NCBI GenBank assembly: GCA_963556195.1
Contig: CAUVYP010001208.1
Location: 2,542,001 to 2,606,000 of the forward strand
Origin: Sepiola atlantica
Lineage: Eukaryota; Mollusca; Cephalopoda; Sepiida; Sepiolidae
DNA length: 64,000 nt
Reading direction: 5' to 3'
Positions 24,450-35,983 of this stretch are shown in pieces. The first letter of the stretch is position 1. Each line of letters starts with the position of its first letter. The notes below the pieces were generated by a model. That model had not been told where the DNA came from. It saw nothing but the letters and a program-made list of their open reading frames with translations, and searched no databases. The position numbers were made by a program, and so were the translations under genes.

Positions 24450-25565
24450 TTAGCGCGTTTTAAAGTTGATATCGCTTTTGTTTATAACTTCCACATTTAT
24501 TCGAATTGTGCAACGAAACTTTGCACAGATTAGCGGAGTCACATTTGCTACTGAAGTACCAAGTTTCAGAAGTGCAGCTCTTGTACTGCCGGAGATATGG
24601 CGATACAAACTGAATACGCAAAACATCAACAAAATTTAGCGCGTTTTAAAGTTGATATCGCTTTTGTTTATAACTTCCACATTTATTCGAATTGTGCAAC
24701 GAAACTTTGCACAGATTAGCGGAGTCACATGTTCTACTGAAGTACCAAGTTTCAGAAGTGCAGCTCTTGTACTGCCGGAGATATGTCGATACAAACTGAA
24801 TACGCAAAACATCAAAAAAATTTAGCGCGTTTTAAAGTTGATATCGCTTTTGTTTATAACTTCCACATTTATTCGAATTGTGCAACGAAGCTTGTCACAG
24901 ATTAGCGGAGTCACATTTTCCACTGAAGTACCAAGTTTCAGAAGTGCAGCTCTTTTACTGCCGGAGATATGTCGATACAAACTGAATACGCAAAACATCA
25001 ACAAAATTTAGCGCGTTTTAAAGTTGATATCGCTTTTGTTTATAACTTCCACATTCATTCGAATTGTGCAACGAAACTTTGCAGACAGTCGCGGAGACAC
25101 ATGTTCTACTGAAGTACCAAGTTTCAGAAGTGCAGCTCTTGTGCTGCCGGAGATATGTCGATACAAACTGAATACGCAAAACATCAACAAAATTTAGCGC
25201 GTTTTAAAGTTGATATCGCTTTTGTTTATAACTTCCACATTTATTCGAATTGTGCAACGAAACTTTGCACAGATTAGCGGAGTCACATTTTCTACTGAAG
25301 TACCAAGTTTCAGAAGTGCAGCTCTTGTACTGCCGGAGATATGTCGATACAAACTGAATACGCAAAACATCAACAAAATTTAGCGCGTTTTAAAGTTGAT
25401 ATCGCTTTTGTTTATAACTTCCACATTTATTCGAATTGTGCAACGAAACTTTGCAGACAGTCGCGGATAGGCCTTTCCCACTGAAGTACTAAGTTTCAGA
25501 AGTGCAGCTCTTGTACTGCCGGAGATATGTCGATACAAACTGAATACGCAAAACATCAACAAAAT

Positions 25566-25752
25566 TTAGCGCGTTTTAAAGTTGATATCGCTTTTGTTTA
25601 TAACTTCCACATTTATTCGAATTGTGCAACGAAACTTTGTACAGATTAGCGGATTCACATTTTACTACTGAAGTACCAAGTTTCAGAAGTGCAGCTCTTG
25701 TACTGCCGGAGATATGTCGATACAAACTGAATACGCAAAACATCAACAAAAT
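25566..25752. repeat. 187-bp monomer with inserted A (representative of nine)
   Basis: CATTTTCTACTG reads CATTTTACTACTG, one extra A. The nine 187-bp monomers start at 1945, 6965, 10499, 11058, 13849, 25566, 27799, 45842 and 49377. At 1945 and 6965 the following bases also differ (ACTCCTG, ACTTCTG). Seven of the nine lie between a D monomer and a C monomer, so the insertion has travelled with that neighbourhood. Confidence 0.92.
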
Positions 25753-27798
25753 TTAGCCCGTTTTAAAGTTGATATCGCTTTTGTTTATAACTTCCACATT
25801 TATTCGAATTGTGCAACGAAACTTTGCAGACAGTCGCGGAGGCACATTTTTTACTGAAGTACCAAGTTTCAGAAGTGCAGCTCTTTTACTGCCGGAGATA
25901 TGTCGATACAAACTGAATACGCAAAACATCGACAAAATTTAGCGCGTTTTAAAGTTGATATCGCTTTTGTTTATAACTTCCACATTTATTCGAATTGTGC
26001 AACGAAACTTTGCACAGATTAGCGGAGTCACATTTTCTACTGAAGTACCAAGTTTCAGAAGTGCAGCTCTTGTACTGCCGGAGATATGTCGATACAAACT
26101 GAATACGCAAAACATCAACAAAATTTAGCGCGTTTTAAAGTTGATATCGCTTTTGTTTATAACTTCCACATTCATTCGAATTGTGCAACGAAACTTTGCA
26201 GACAGTCGCGGAGACACATGTTCTACTGAAGTACCAAGTTTCAGAAGTGCAGCTCTTGTACTGCCGGAGATATGTCGATACAAACTGAATACGCAAAACA
26301 TCAACAAAATTTAGCGCGTTTTAAAGTTGATATCGCTTTTGTTTATAACTTCCACATTTATTCGAATTGTGCAACGAAACTTTGCCCAGATTAGCGGAGT
26401 CACATGTTCTACTGAAGTACAAAGTTTCAGAAGTGCAGCTCTTGTACTGCCGGAGACATGTCGATACAAACTGAATACGCAAAACATCAACAAAATTTAG
26501 CGCGTTTTAAAGTTGATATCGCTTTTGTTTATAACTTCCACATTTATTCGAATTGTGCAACGAAACTTTGCACAGATTAGCGGAGTCACATTTTCTACTG
26601 AAGTACCAAGTTTCAGAAGTGCAGCTCTTGTACTGCCGGAGATATGTCGATACAAACTGAATACGCAAAACATCAAAAAAATTTAGCGCGTTTTAAAGTT
26701 GATATCGCTTTTGTTTATAACTTCCACATTTATTCGAATTGTGCAACGAAACTTTGCAGACAGTCGCGGATAGGCCTTTTCTACTGAAGTACCAAGTTTC
26801 AGAAGTGCAGCTCTTGTACTGCCGGAGATATGTCGATACAAACTGAATACGCAAAACATCAACAAAATTTAGCGCGTTTTAAAGTTGATATCGCTTTTGT
26901 TTATAACTTCCACATTTATTCGAATTGTGCAACGAAACTTTGCACAGATTAGCGGAGTCACATTTTCCACTGAAGTACCAAGTTTCAGAAGTGCAGCTCT
27001 TTTACTGCCGGAGATATGTCGATACAAACTGAATACGCAAAACATCAACAAAATTTAGCGCGTTTTAAAGTTGATATCGCTTTTGTTTATAACTTCCACA
27101 TTCATTCGAATTGTGCAACGAAACTTTGCAGACAGTCGCGGAGACACATGTTCTACTGAAGTACCAAGTTTCAGAAGTGCAGCTCTTGTACTGCCGGAGA
27201 TATGTCGATACAAACTGAATACGCAAATCATCAACAAAATTTAGCGCGTTTTAAAGTTGATATCGCTTTTGTTTATAACTTCCACATTTATTCGAATTGT
27301 GCAACGAAACTTTGCACAGATTAGCGGAGTCACAGGTTCTACTGAAGTACAAAGTTTCAGAAGTGCAGCTCTTGTACTGCCGGAGATATGTCGATACAAA
27401 CTGAATACGCAAAACATCAACAAAATTTAGCGCGTTTTAAAGTTGATATCGCTTTTGTTTATAACTTCCACATTTATTCGAATTGTGCAACGATACTTTG
27501 CACAGATTAGCGGAGTCACATGTTCTACTGAAGTACCAAGTTTCAGAAGTGCAGCTCTTGTACTGCCGGTGATATGTCGATACAAACTGAATACGCAAAC
27601 TATCAACAAAATTTAGTGCGTTTTAAAGTTGATATCGCTTTTGTTTATAACTTCCACATTTATTCGAATTGTGCAACGAAACTTTGCACACATAAGCGGA
27701 GTCACATGCTCTACTGAAGTACCAAGTTTCAGAAGTGCAGCTCTTGTACTGCCGGAGATATGTCGATACAAACTGAATACGCAAAACATCGACAAAAT

Positions 27799-27985
27799 TG
27801 AGCGCGTTTTAAAGTTGATATCGCTTTTGTTTATAACTTCCACATTTATTGGAATTGTGCAACGAAACTTTGCACAGATTAGCGGATTCACATTTTACTA
27901 CTGAAGTACCAAGTTTCAGAAGTGCAGCTCTTGTACTGCCGGAGATATGTCGATACAAACTGAATACGCAAAACATCAACAAAAT
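27799..27985. repeat. Hybrid 187-bp monomer: K left part, GGATTCAC/ACTACTG right part
   Basis: The left part has the K marks (boundary TTGAGCG, TTGGAATTG). The right part has the CAGATTAGCGGATTCACATTTTACTACTG form normal for 187-bp monomers, not the K cassette CACACATTAGCGG. The switch falls between about 27852 and 27877, across inverted repeat 1. The next monomer is J, as in other modules, so the module is otherwise intact. Confidence 0.82.
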
Positions 27986-28171
27986 TTAGCCCGTTTTCAA
28001 GTTGATATCGCTTTTGTTTATAACTTCCACATTTATTCGAATTGTGCAACGAAACTTTGCAGACAGTCGAGGAGGCACATTTTCTACTGAAGTACCAAGT
28101 TTCAGAAGTGCAGCTCTTGTACTGCCGGAGATATGTCGATACAAACTGAATACGCAAAACATCAACAAAAT

Positions 28172-31100
28172 TTAGCGCGTTTTAAAGTTGATATCGCTTT
28201 TGTTTATAACTTCCACATTTATTCGAATTGTGAAACGAAACTTTGCAGACCGTCGCGGAGACACACGTTCTACTGAAGTACCAAGTTTCAGAAGTGCAGC
28301 TCTTGTACTGCCGGAGATATGTCGATACAAACTGAATACGCAAAACATCAACAAAATTTAGCGCGTTTTAAAGTTGATATCGCTTTTGTTTATAACTTCC
28401 ACATTTATTCGAATTGTGCAACGAAACTTTGCACAGATCAGCGGAGTCACATTTGCTACTGAAGTACCAAATTTCAGAAGTGCAGCTCTTGTACTGCCGG
28501 AGATATGTCGATACAAACTGAATACGCAAAACATCAACAAAATTTAGCGCGTTTTAAAGTTGATATCGCTTTTGTTTATAACTTCCACATTTATTCGAAT
28601 TGTGCAACGAAACTTTGCACAGATTAGCGGAGTCACATGTTCTACTGAAGTACCAAGTTTCAGAAGTGCAGCTCTTGTACTGCCGGAGATATGTCGATAC
28701 AAACTGAATACGCAAAACATCAACAAAATTTAGCGCGTTTTAAAGTTGATATCGCTTTTGTTTATAACTTCCACATTTATTCGAATTGTGCAACGAAACT
28801 TTGCACAGATTAGCGGAGTCACATTTTCCACTGAAGTACCAAGTTTCAGAAGTGCAGCTCTTTTACTGCCGGAGATATGTCGATACAAACTGAATACGCA
28901 AAACATCAACAAAATTTAGCGCGTTTTAAAGTTGATATCGCTTTTGTTTATAACTTCCACATTCATTCGAATTGTGCAACGAAACTTTGCAGACAGTCGC
29001 GGAGACACATGTTCTACTGAAGTACCAAGTTTCAGAAGTGCAGCTCTTGTACTGCCGGAGATATGTCGATACAAACTGAATACGCAAAACATCAACAAAA
29101 TTTAGCGCGTTTTAAAGTTGATATCGCTTTTGTTTATAACTTCCACATTTATTCGAATTGTGCAACGAAACTTTGCACAGATTAGCGGAGTCACATGTTC
29201 TACTGAAGTACAAAGTTTCAGAAGTGCAGCTCTTGTACTGCCGGAGATATGTCGATACAAACTGAATACGCAAAACATCAACAAAATTTAGCGCGTTTTA
29301 AAGTTGATATCGCTTTTGTTTATAACTTCCACATTTATTCGAATTGTGCAACGATACTTTGCACAGATTAGCGGAGTCACATGTTCTACTGAAGTACCAA
29401 GTTTCAGAAGTGCAGCTCTTGTACTGCCGGTGATATGTCGATACAAACTGAATACGCAAACTATCAACAAAAGTTAGTGCGATTTAAAGTTGATATCGCT
29501 TTTGTTTATAACTTCCACATTTATTCGAATTGTGCAACGAAACTTTGCACAGATAAGCGGAGTCACATGCTCTACTGAAGTACCAAGTTTCAGAAGTGCA
29601 GCTCTTGTACTGCCGGAGATATGTCGATACAAACTGAATACGCAAAACATCGACAAAATTGAGCGCGTTTCAAAGTTGATATCGCTTTTGTTTATAACTT
29701 CCATATTTATTGGAATTGTGCAACGAAACTTTGCACACATTAGCGGAGTCACATTTTCTACTGAAGTACTAAGTTTCAGAAGTGCAGCTCTTGTACTGCC
29801 GGAGATATGTCGATACAAACTGAATACGCAAAACATCAACAAAATTTAGCCCGTTTTCAAGTTGATATCGCTTTTGTTTATAACTTCCACATTTATTCGA
29901 ATTGTGCAACGAAACTTTGCAGACAGTCGCGGAGGCACATTTTCTACTGAAGTACCAAGTTTCAGAAGTGCAGCTCTTGTACTGCCGGAGATATGTCGAT
30001 ACAAACTGAATACGCAAAACATCAACAAAATTTAGCGCGTTTTAAAGTTGATATCGCTTTTGTTTATAACTTCCACATTTATTCGAATTGTGAAACGAAA
30101 CTTTGCAGACCGTCGCGGAGACACACGTTCTACTGAAGTACCAAGTTTCAGAAGTGCAGCTCTTGTACTGCCGGAGATATGTCGATACAAACTGAATACG
30201 CAAAACATCAACAAAATTTAGCGCGTTTTAAAGTTGATATCGCTTTTGTTTATAACTTCCACATTTATTCGAATTGTGCAACGAAACTTTGCACAGATTA
30301 GCGGAGTCACATTTTCTTCTGAAGTACCAAGTTTCAGAAGTGCAGCTCTTGTACTGCCGGAGATATGTCGATACAAACTGAATACGCAAAACATCAACAA
30401 AATTTAGCGCGTTTTAAAGTTGATATCGCTTTTGTTTATAACTTCCACATTTATTCGAATTGTGCAACGAAACGTTGCACAGATTAGCGGAGTCACATGT
30501 TCTACTGAAGTACCAAGTTTCAGAAGTGCAGCTCTTGTACTGCCGGAGATATGTCGATACAAACTGAATACGCAAAACATCAACAAAATTTAGCGCGTTT
30601 TAAAGTTGATATCGCTTTTGTTTATAACTTCCACATTTATTCGAATTGTGCAACGATACTTTGCACAGATTAGCGGAGTCACATGTTCTACTGAAGTACC
30701 AAGTTTCAGAAGTGCAGCTCTTGTACTGCCGGTGATATGTCGATACAAACTGAATACGCAAACTATCAACAAAATTTAGTGCGATTTAAAGTTGATATCG
30801 CTTTTGTTTATAACTTCCACATTTATTCGAATTGTGCAACGAAACTTTGCACAGATAAGCGGAGTCACATGCTCTACTGAAGTACCAAGTTTCAGAAGTG
30901 CAGCTCTTGTACTGCCGGAGATATGTCGATACAAACTGAATACGCAAAACATCGACAAAATTTAGCGCGTTTTAAAGTTGATATCGCTTTTGTTTATAAC
31001 TTCCACATTTATTCGAATTGTGCAACGAAACTTTGCACACATTAGCGGAGTCACATTTTCTTCTGAAGTACCAAGTTTCAGAAGTGCAGCTCTTGTACTG

Positions 31101-31333
31101 CCGGAGATATGTCGATACAAACTGAATACGCAAAACATCAACAAAATTTAGCCCGTTTTAAAGTTGATATCGCTTTTGTTTATAACTTCCACATGTATTC
31201 GAATTGTGCAACGAGACTTTGCAGACAGTCGCGGAGGCACATTTTCTACTGAAGTACCAAGTTTCAGAAGTGCAGCTCTTGTACTGCCGGAGATATGTCG
31301 ATACAAACTGAATACGCAAAACATCAACAAAAT
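28172..31333. repeat. 17-monomer block that recurs at 59980-63141
   Basis: Order: H; ca (CATTTGCTACTG); ca; ca (CTTTTACT); G; I; F; E'; K; J; H; ca; ca; F; E'; ca with CACACATTAGCGG and TTCTTCTG; C. The same 17 monomers in the same order lie 31,808 bp downstream; the offset is 171 x 186 plus 2, the excess coming from the 187-bp monomers at 45842 and 49377. The H-to-C seven-monomer end (30032-31333) recurs a third time at 43238-44539. Confidence 0.87.
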
Positions 31334-31705
31334 TTAGCGCGTTTTAAAGTTGATATCGCTTTTGTTTATAACTTCCACATTTATTCGAATTGTGCAACGA
31401 AACTTTGCACAGATTAGCGGAGTCACATTTTCTACTGAAGTACCAAGTTTCAGAAGTGCAGCTCTTGTACTGCCGGAAATATGTCGATACGAACTGAATA
31501 CGCAAAACATCAACAAAATTTAGCCCGTTTTAAAGTTGATATCGCTTTTGTTTATAACTTCCACATTTATTCGAATTGTGCAACGAAACTTTGCAGACAG
31601 TCGCGGAGGCACATTTTCTACTGAAGTACCAAGTTTCAGAAGTGCAGCTCTTGTACTGCCGGAGATATGTCGATACAAACTGAATACGCAAAACATCAAC
31701 AAAAT

Positions 31706-33193
31706 TTAGCGCGTTTTAAAGTTGATATCGCTTTTGTTTATAACTTCCACATTTATTCGAATTGTGCAACGAAACTTTGCACAGATTAGCGGAGTCACAT
31801 GTTCTACTGAAGTACCAAGTTTCAGAAGTGCAGCTCTTGTACTGCCGGAGATATGTCGATACAAACTGAATACGCAAAACATCAACACAATTTAGCGCGT
31901 TTTAAAGTTGATATCGCTTTTGTTTATAACTTCCACATTTATTCGAATTGTGCAACGAAACTTTGCACAGATTAGCGGAGTCACATTTTCCACTGAAGTA
32001 CCAAGTTTCAGAAGTGCAGCTCTTTTACTGCCGGAGATATGTCGATACAAACTGAATACGCAAAACATCAACAAAATTTAGCGCGTTTTAAAGTTGATAT
32101 CGCTTTTGTTTATAACTTCCACATTCATTCGAATTGTGCAACGAAACTTTGCAGACAGTCGCGGAGACACATGTTCTACTGAAGTACCAAGTTTCAGAAG
32201 TGCAGCTCTTGTACTGCCGGAGATATGTCGATACAAACTGAATACGCAAAACATCAACAAAATTTAGCGCGTTTTAAAGTTGATATCGCTTTTGTTTATA
32301 ACTTCCACATTTATTCGAATTGTGCAACGAAACTTTGCACAGATTAGCGGAGTCACATGTTCTACTGAAGTACAAAGTTTCAGAAGTGCAGCTCTTGTAC
32401 TGCCGGAGATATGTCGATACAAACTGAATACGCAAAACATCAACAAAATTTAGCGCGTTTTAAAGTTGATATCGCTTTTGTTTATAACTTCCACATTTAT
32501 TCGAATTGTGCAACGAAACTTTGCACAGATTAGCGGAGTCACATGTTCTACTGAAGTACCAAGTTTCAGAAGTGCAGCTCTTGTACTGCCGGAGATATGT
32601 CGATACAAACTGAATACGCAAAACATCAACAAAATTTAGCGCGTTTTAAAGTTGATATCGCTTTTGTTTATAACTTCCACATTTATTCGAATTGTGCAAC
32701 GAAACTTTGCACAGATTAGCGGAGTCACATTTTCCACTGAAGTACCAAGTTTCAGAAGTGCAGCTCTTTTACTGCCGGAGATATGTCGATACAAACTGAA
32801 TACGCAAAACATCAACAAAATTTAGCGCGTTTTAAAGTTGATATCGCTTTTGTTTATAACTTCCACATTCATTCGAATTGTGCAACGAAACTTTGCAGAC
32901 AGTCGCGGAGACACATGTTCTACTGAAGTACCAAGTTTCAGAAGTGCAGCTCTTGTACTGCCGGAGATATGTCGATACAAACTGAATACGCAAAACATCA
33001 ACAAAATTTAGCGCGTTTTAAAGTTGATATCGCTTTTGTTTATAACTTCCACATTTATTCGAATTGTGCAACGAAACTTTGCACAGATTAGCGGAGTCAC
33101 ATGTTCTACTGAAGTACAAAGTTTCAGAAGTGCAGCTCTTGTACTGCCGGAGATATGTCGATACAAACTGAATACGCAAAACATCAACAAAAT
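31706..33193. repeat. Nested 4-monomer tandem duplication (2 x 744 bp)
   Basis: Order ca(CATGTT) - ca(CATTTTCCACTG, CTTTTACT) - G - I occurs twice, at 31706-32449 and 32450-33193. The two copies are alike except for CAACACAATTTA in the first. The same doubled unit is present in the second 2604-bp copy at 34310-35797, so the 744-bp duplication is older than the 2604-bp one. The single form of this quartet occurs at 28544-29287 and 60352-61095. Confidence 0.92.
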
Positions 33194-33379
33194 TTAGCGC
33201 GTTTTAAAGTTGATATCGCTTTTGTTTATAACTTCCACATTTATTAGAATTGTGAAACGAAACTTTGCAGACCGTCGCGGAGACACACGTTCTACTGAAG
33301 TACCAAGTTTCAGAAGTGCAGCTCTTGTACTGCCGGTGATATGTCGATACAAACTGAATACGCAAACTATCAACAAAAT
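33194..33379. repeat. Hybrid junction monomer H/F at the 2604-bp duplication
   Basis: The left part has TTATTAGAATTGTGAAACG and GACCGTCGCGGAGACACACG, exactly as in the H monomer at 35798. The right part has GGTGATATG and AACTATCAAC as in F monomers such as 30590. The switch lies between 33290 and 33336, over inverted repeat 2. This is the product expected when unequal exchange creates a tandem duplication bounded by 30590 and 35798. Confidence 0.9.
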
Positions 33380-35983
33380 TTAGTGCGATTTAAAGTTGAT
33401 ATCGCTTTTGTTTATAACTTCCACATTTATTCGAATTGTGCAACGAAACTTTGCACAGATAAGCGGAGTCACATGCTCTACTGAAGTACCAAGTTTCAGA
33501 AGTGCAGCTCTTGTACTGCCGGAGATATGTCGATACAAACTGAATACGCAAAACATCGACAAAATTTAGCGCGTTTTAAAGTTGATATCGCTTTTGTTTA
33601 TAACTTCCACATTTATTCGAATTGTGCAACGAAACTTTGCACACATTAGCGGAGTCACATTTTCTTCTGAAGTACCAAGTTTCAGAAGTGCAGCTCTTGT
33701 ACTGCCGGAGATATGTCGATACAAACTGAATACGCAAAACATCAACAAAATTTAGCCCGTTTTAAAGTTGATATCGCTTTTGTTTATAACTTCCACATGT
33801 ATTCGAATTGTGCAACGAGACTTTGCAGACAGTCGCGGAGGCACATTTTCTACTGAAGTACCAAGTTTCAGAAGTGCAGCTCTTGTACTGCCGGAGATAT
33901 GTCGATACAAACTGAATACGCAAAACATCAACAAAATTTAGCGCGTTTTAAAGTTGATATCGCTTTTGTTTATAACTTCCACATTTATTCGAATTGTGCA
34001 ACGAAACTTTGCACAGATTAGCGGAGTCACATTTTCTACTGAAGTACCAAGTTTCAGAAGTGCAGCTCTTGTACTGCCGGAAATATGTCGATACGAACTG
34101 AATACGCAAAACATCAACAAAATTTAGCCCGTTTTAAAGTTGATATCGCTTTTGTTTATAACTTCCACATTTATTCGAATTGTGCAACGAAACTTTGCAG
34201 ACAGTCGCGGAGGCACATTTTCTACTGAAGTACCAAGTTTCAGAAGTGCAGCTCTTGTACTGCCGGAGATATGTCGATACAAACTGAATACGCAAAACAT
34301 CAACAAAATTTAGCGCGTTTTAAAGTTGATATCGCTTTTGTTTATAACTTCCACATTTATTCGAATTGTGCAACGAAACTTTGCACAGATTAGCGGAGTC
34401 ACATGTTCTACTGAAGTACCAAGTTTCAGAAGTGCAGCTCTTGTACTGCCGGAGATATGTCGATACAAACTGAATACGCAAAACATCAACACAATTTAGC
34501 GCGTTTTAAAGTTGATATCGCTTTTGTTTATAACTTCCACATTTATTCGAATTGTGCAACGAAACTTTGCACAGATTAGCGGAGTCACATTTTCCACTGA
34601 AGTACCAAGTTTCAGAAGTGCAGCTCTTTTACTGCCGGAGATATGTCGATACAAACTGAATACGCAAAACATCAACAAAATTTAGCGCGTTTTAAAGTTG
34701 ATATCGCTTTTGTTTATAACTTCCACATTCATTCGAATTGTGCAACGAAACTTTGCAGACAGTCGCGGAGACACATGTTCTACTGAAGTACCAAGTATCA
34801 GAAGTGCAGCTCTTGTACTGCCGGAGATATGTCGATACAAACTGAATACGCAAAACATCAACAAAATTTAGCGCGTTTTAAAGTTGATATCGCTTTTGTT
34901 TATAACTTCCACATTTATTCGAATTGTGCAACGAAACTTTGCACAGATTAGCGGAGTCACATGTTCTACTGAAGTACAAAGTTTCAGAAGTGCAGCTCTT
35001 GTACTGCCGGAGATATGTCGATACAAACTGAATACGCAAAACATCAACAAAATTTAGCGCGTTTTAAAGTTGATATCGCTTTTGTTTATAACTTCCACAT
35101 TTATTCGAATTGTGCAACGAAACTTTGCACAGATTAGCGGAGTCACATGTTCTACTGAAGTACCAAGTTTCAGAAGTGCAGCTCTTGTACTGCCGGAGAT
35201 ATGTCGATACAAACTGAATACGCAAAACATCAACAAAATTTAGCGCGTTTTAAAGTTGATATCGCTTTTGTTTATAACTTCCACATTTATTCGAATTGTG
35301 CAACGAAACTTTGCACAGATTAGCGGAGTCACATTTTCCACTGAAGTACCAAGTTTCAGAAGTGCAGCTCTTTTACTGCCGGAGATATGTCGATACAAAC
35401 TGAATACGCAAAACATCAACAAAATTTAGCGCGTTTTAAAGTTGATATCGCTTTTGTTTATAACTTCCACATTCATTCGAATTGTGCAACGAAACTTTGC
35501 AGACAGTCGCGGAGACACATGTTCTACTGAAGTACCAAGTTTCAGAAGTGCAGCTCTTGTACTGCCGGAGATATGTCGATACAAACTGAATACGCAAAAC
35601 ATCAACAAAATTTAGCGCGTTTTAAAGTTGATATCGCTTTTGTTTATAACTTCCACATTTATTCGAATTGTGCAACGAAACTTTGCACAGATTAGCGGAG
35701 TCACATGTTCTACTGAAGTACAAAGTTTCAGAAGTGCAGCTCTTGTACTGCCGGAGATATGTCGATACAAACTGAATACGCAAAACATCAACAAAATTTA
35801 GCGCGTTTTAAAGTTGATATCGCTTTTGTTTATAACTTCCACATTTATTAGAATTGTGAAACGAAACTTTGCAGACCGTCGCGGAGACACACGTTCTACT
35901 GAAGTACCAAGTTTCAGAAGTGCAGCTCTTGTACTGCCGGAGATATGTCGATACAAACTGAATACGCAAAACATCAACAAAAT
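33380..35983. repeat. 14-monomer tandem HOR, copy 2 (2604 bp)
   Basis: Partner of 30776-33379. Ends with a non-hybrid H monomer (35798) that keeps TTATTAGAATTG but has the usual right end. Its G monomer at 34682 has a private AGTATCAG where other copies have AGTTTCAG. Confidence 0.92.

Larger units (their letters stand above)
30776..33379. repeat. 14-monomer tandem HOR, copy 1 (2604 bp)
   Basis: Directly followed by copy 2 at 33380-35983. Shared marks: CATGTATTCG with CGAGACTTTG (31148 and 33752), GGAAATATG with GATACGAAC, and CAACACAATTTA (near 31889 and 34493). Its final monomer (33194) is a hybrid, with the left part of 35798 and the right part of 30590. Confidence 0.93.
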
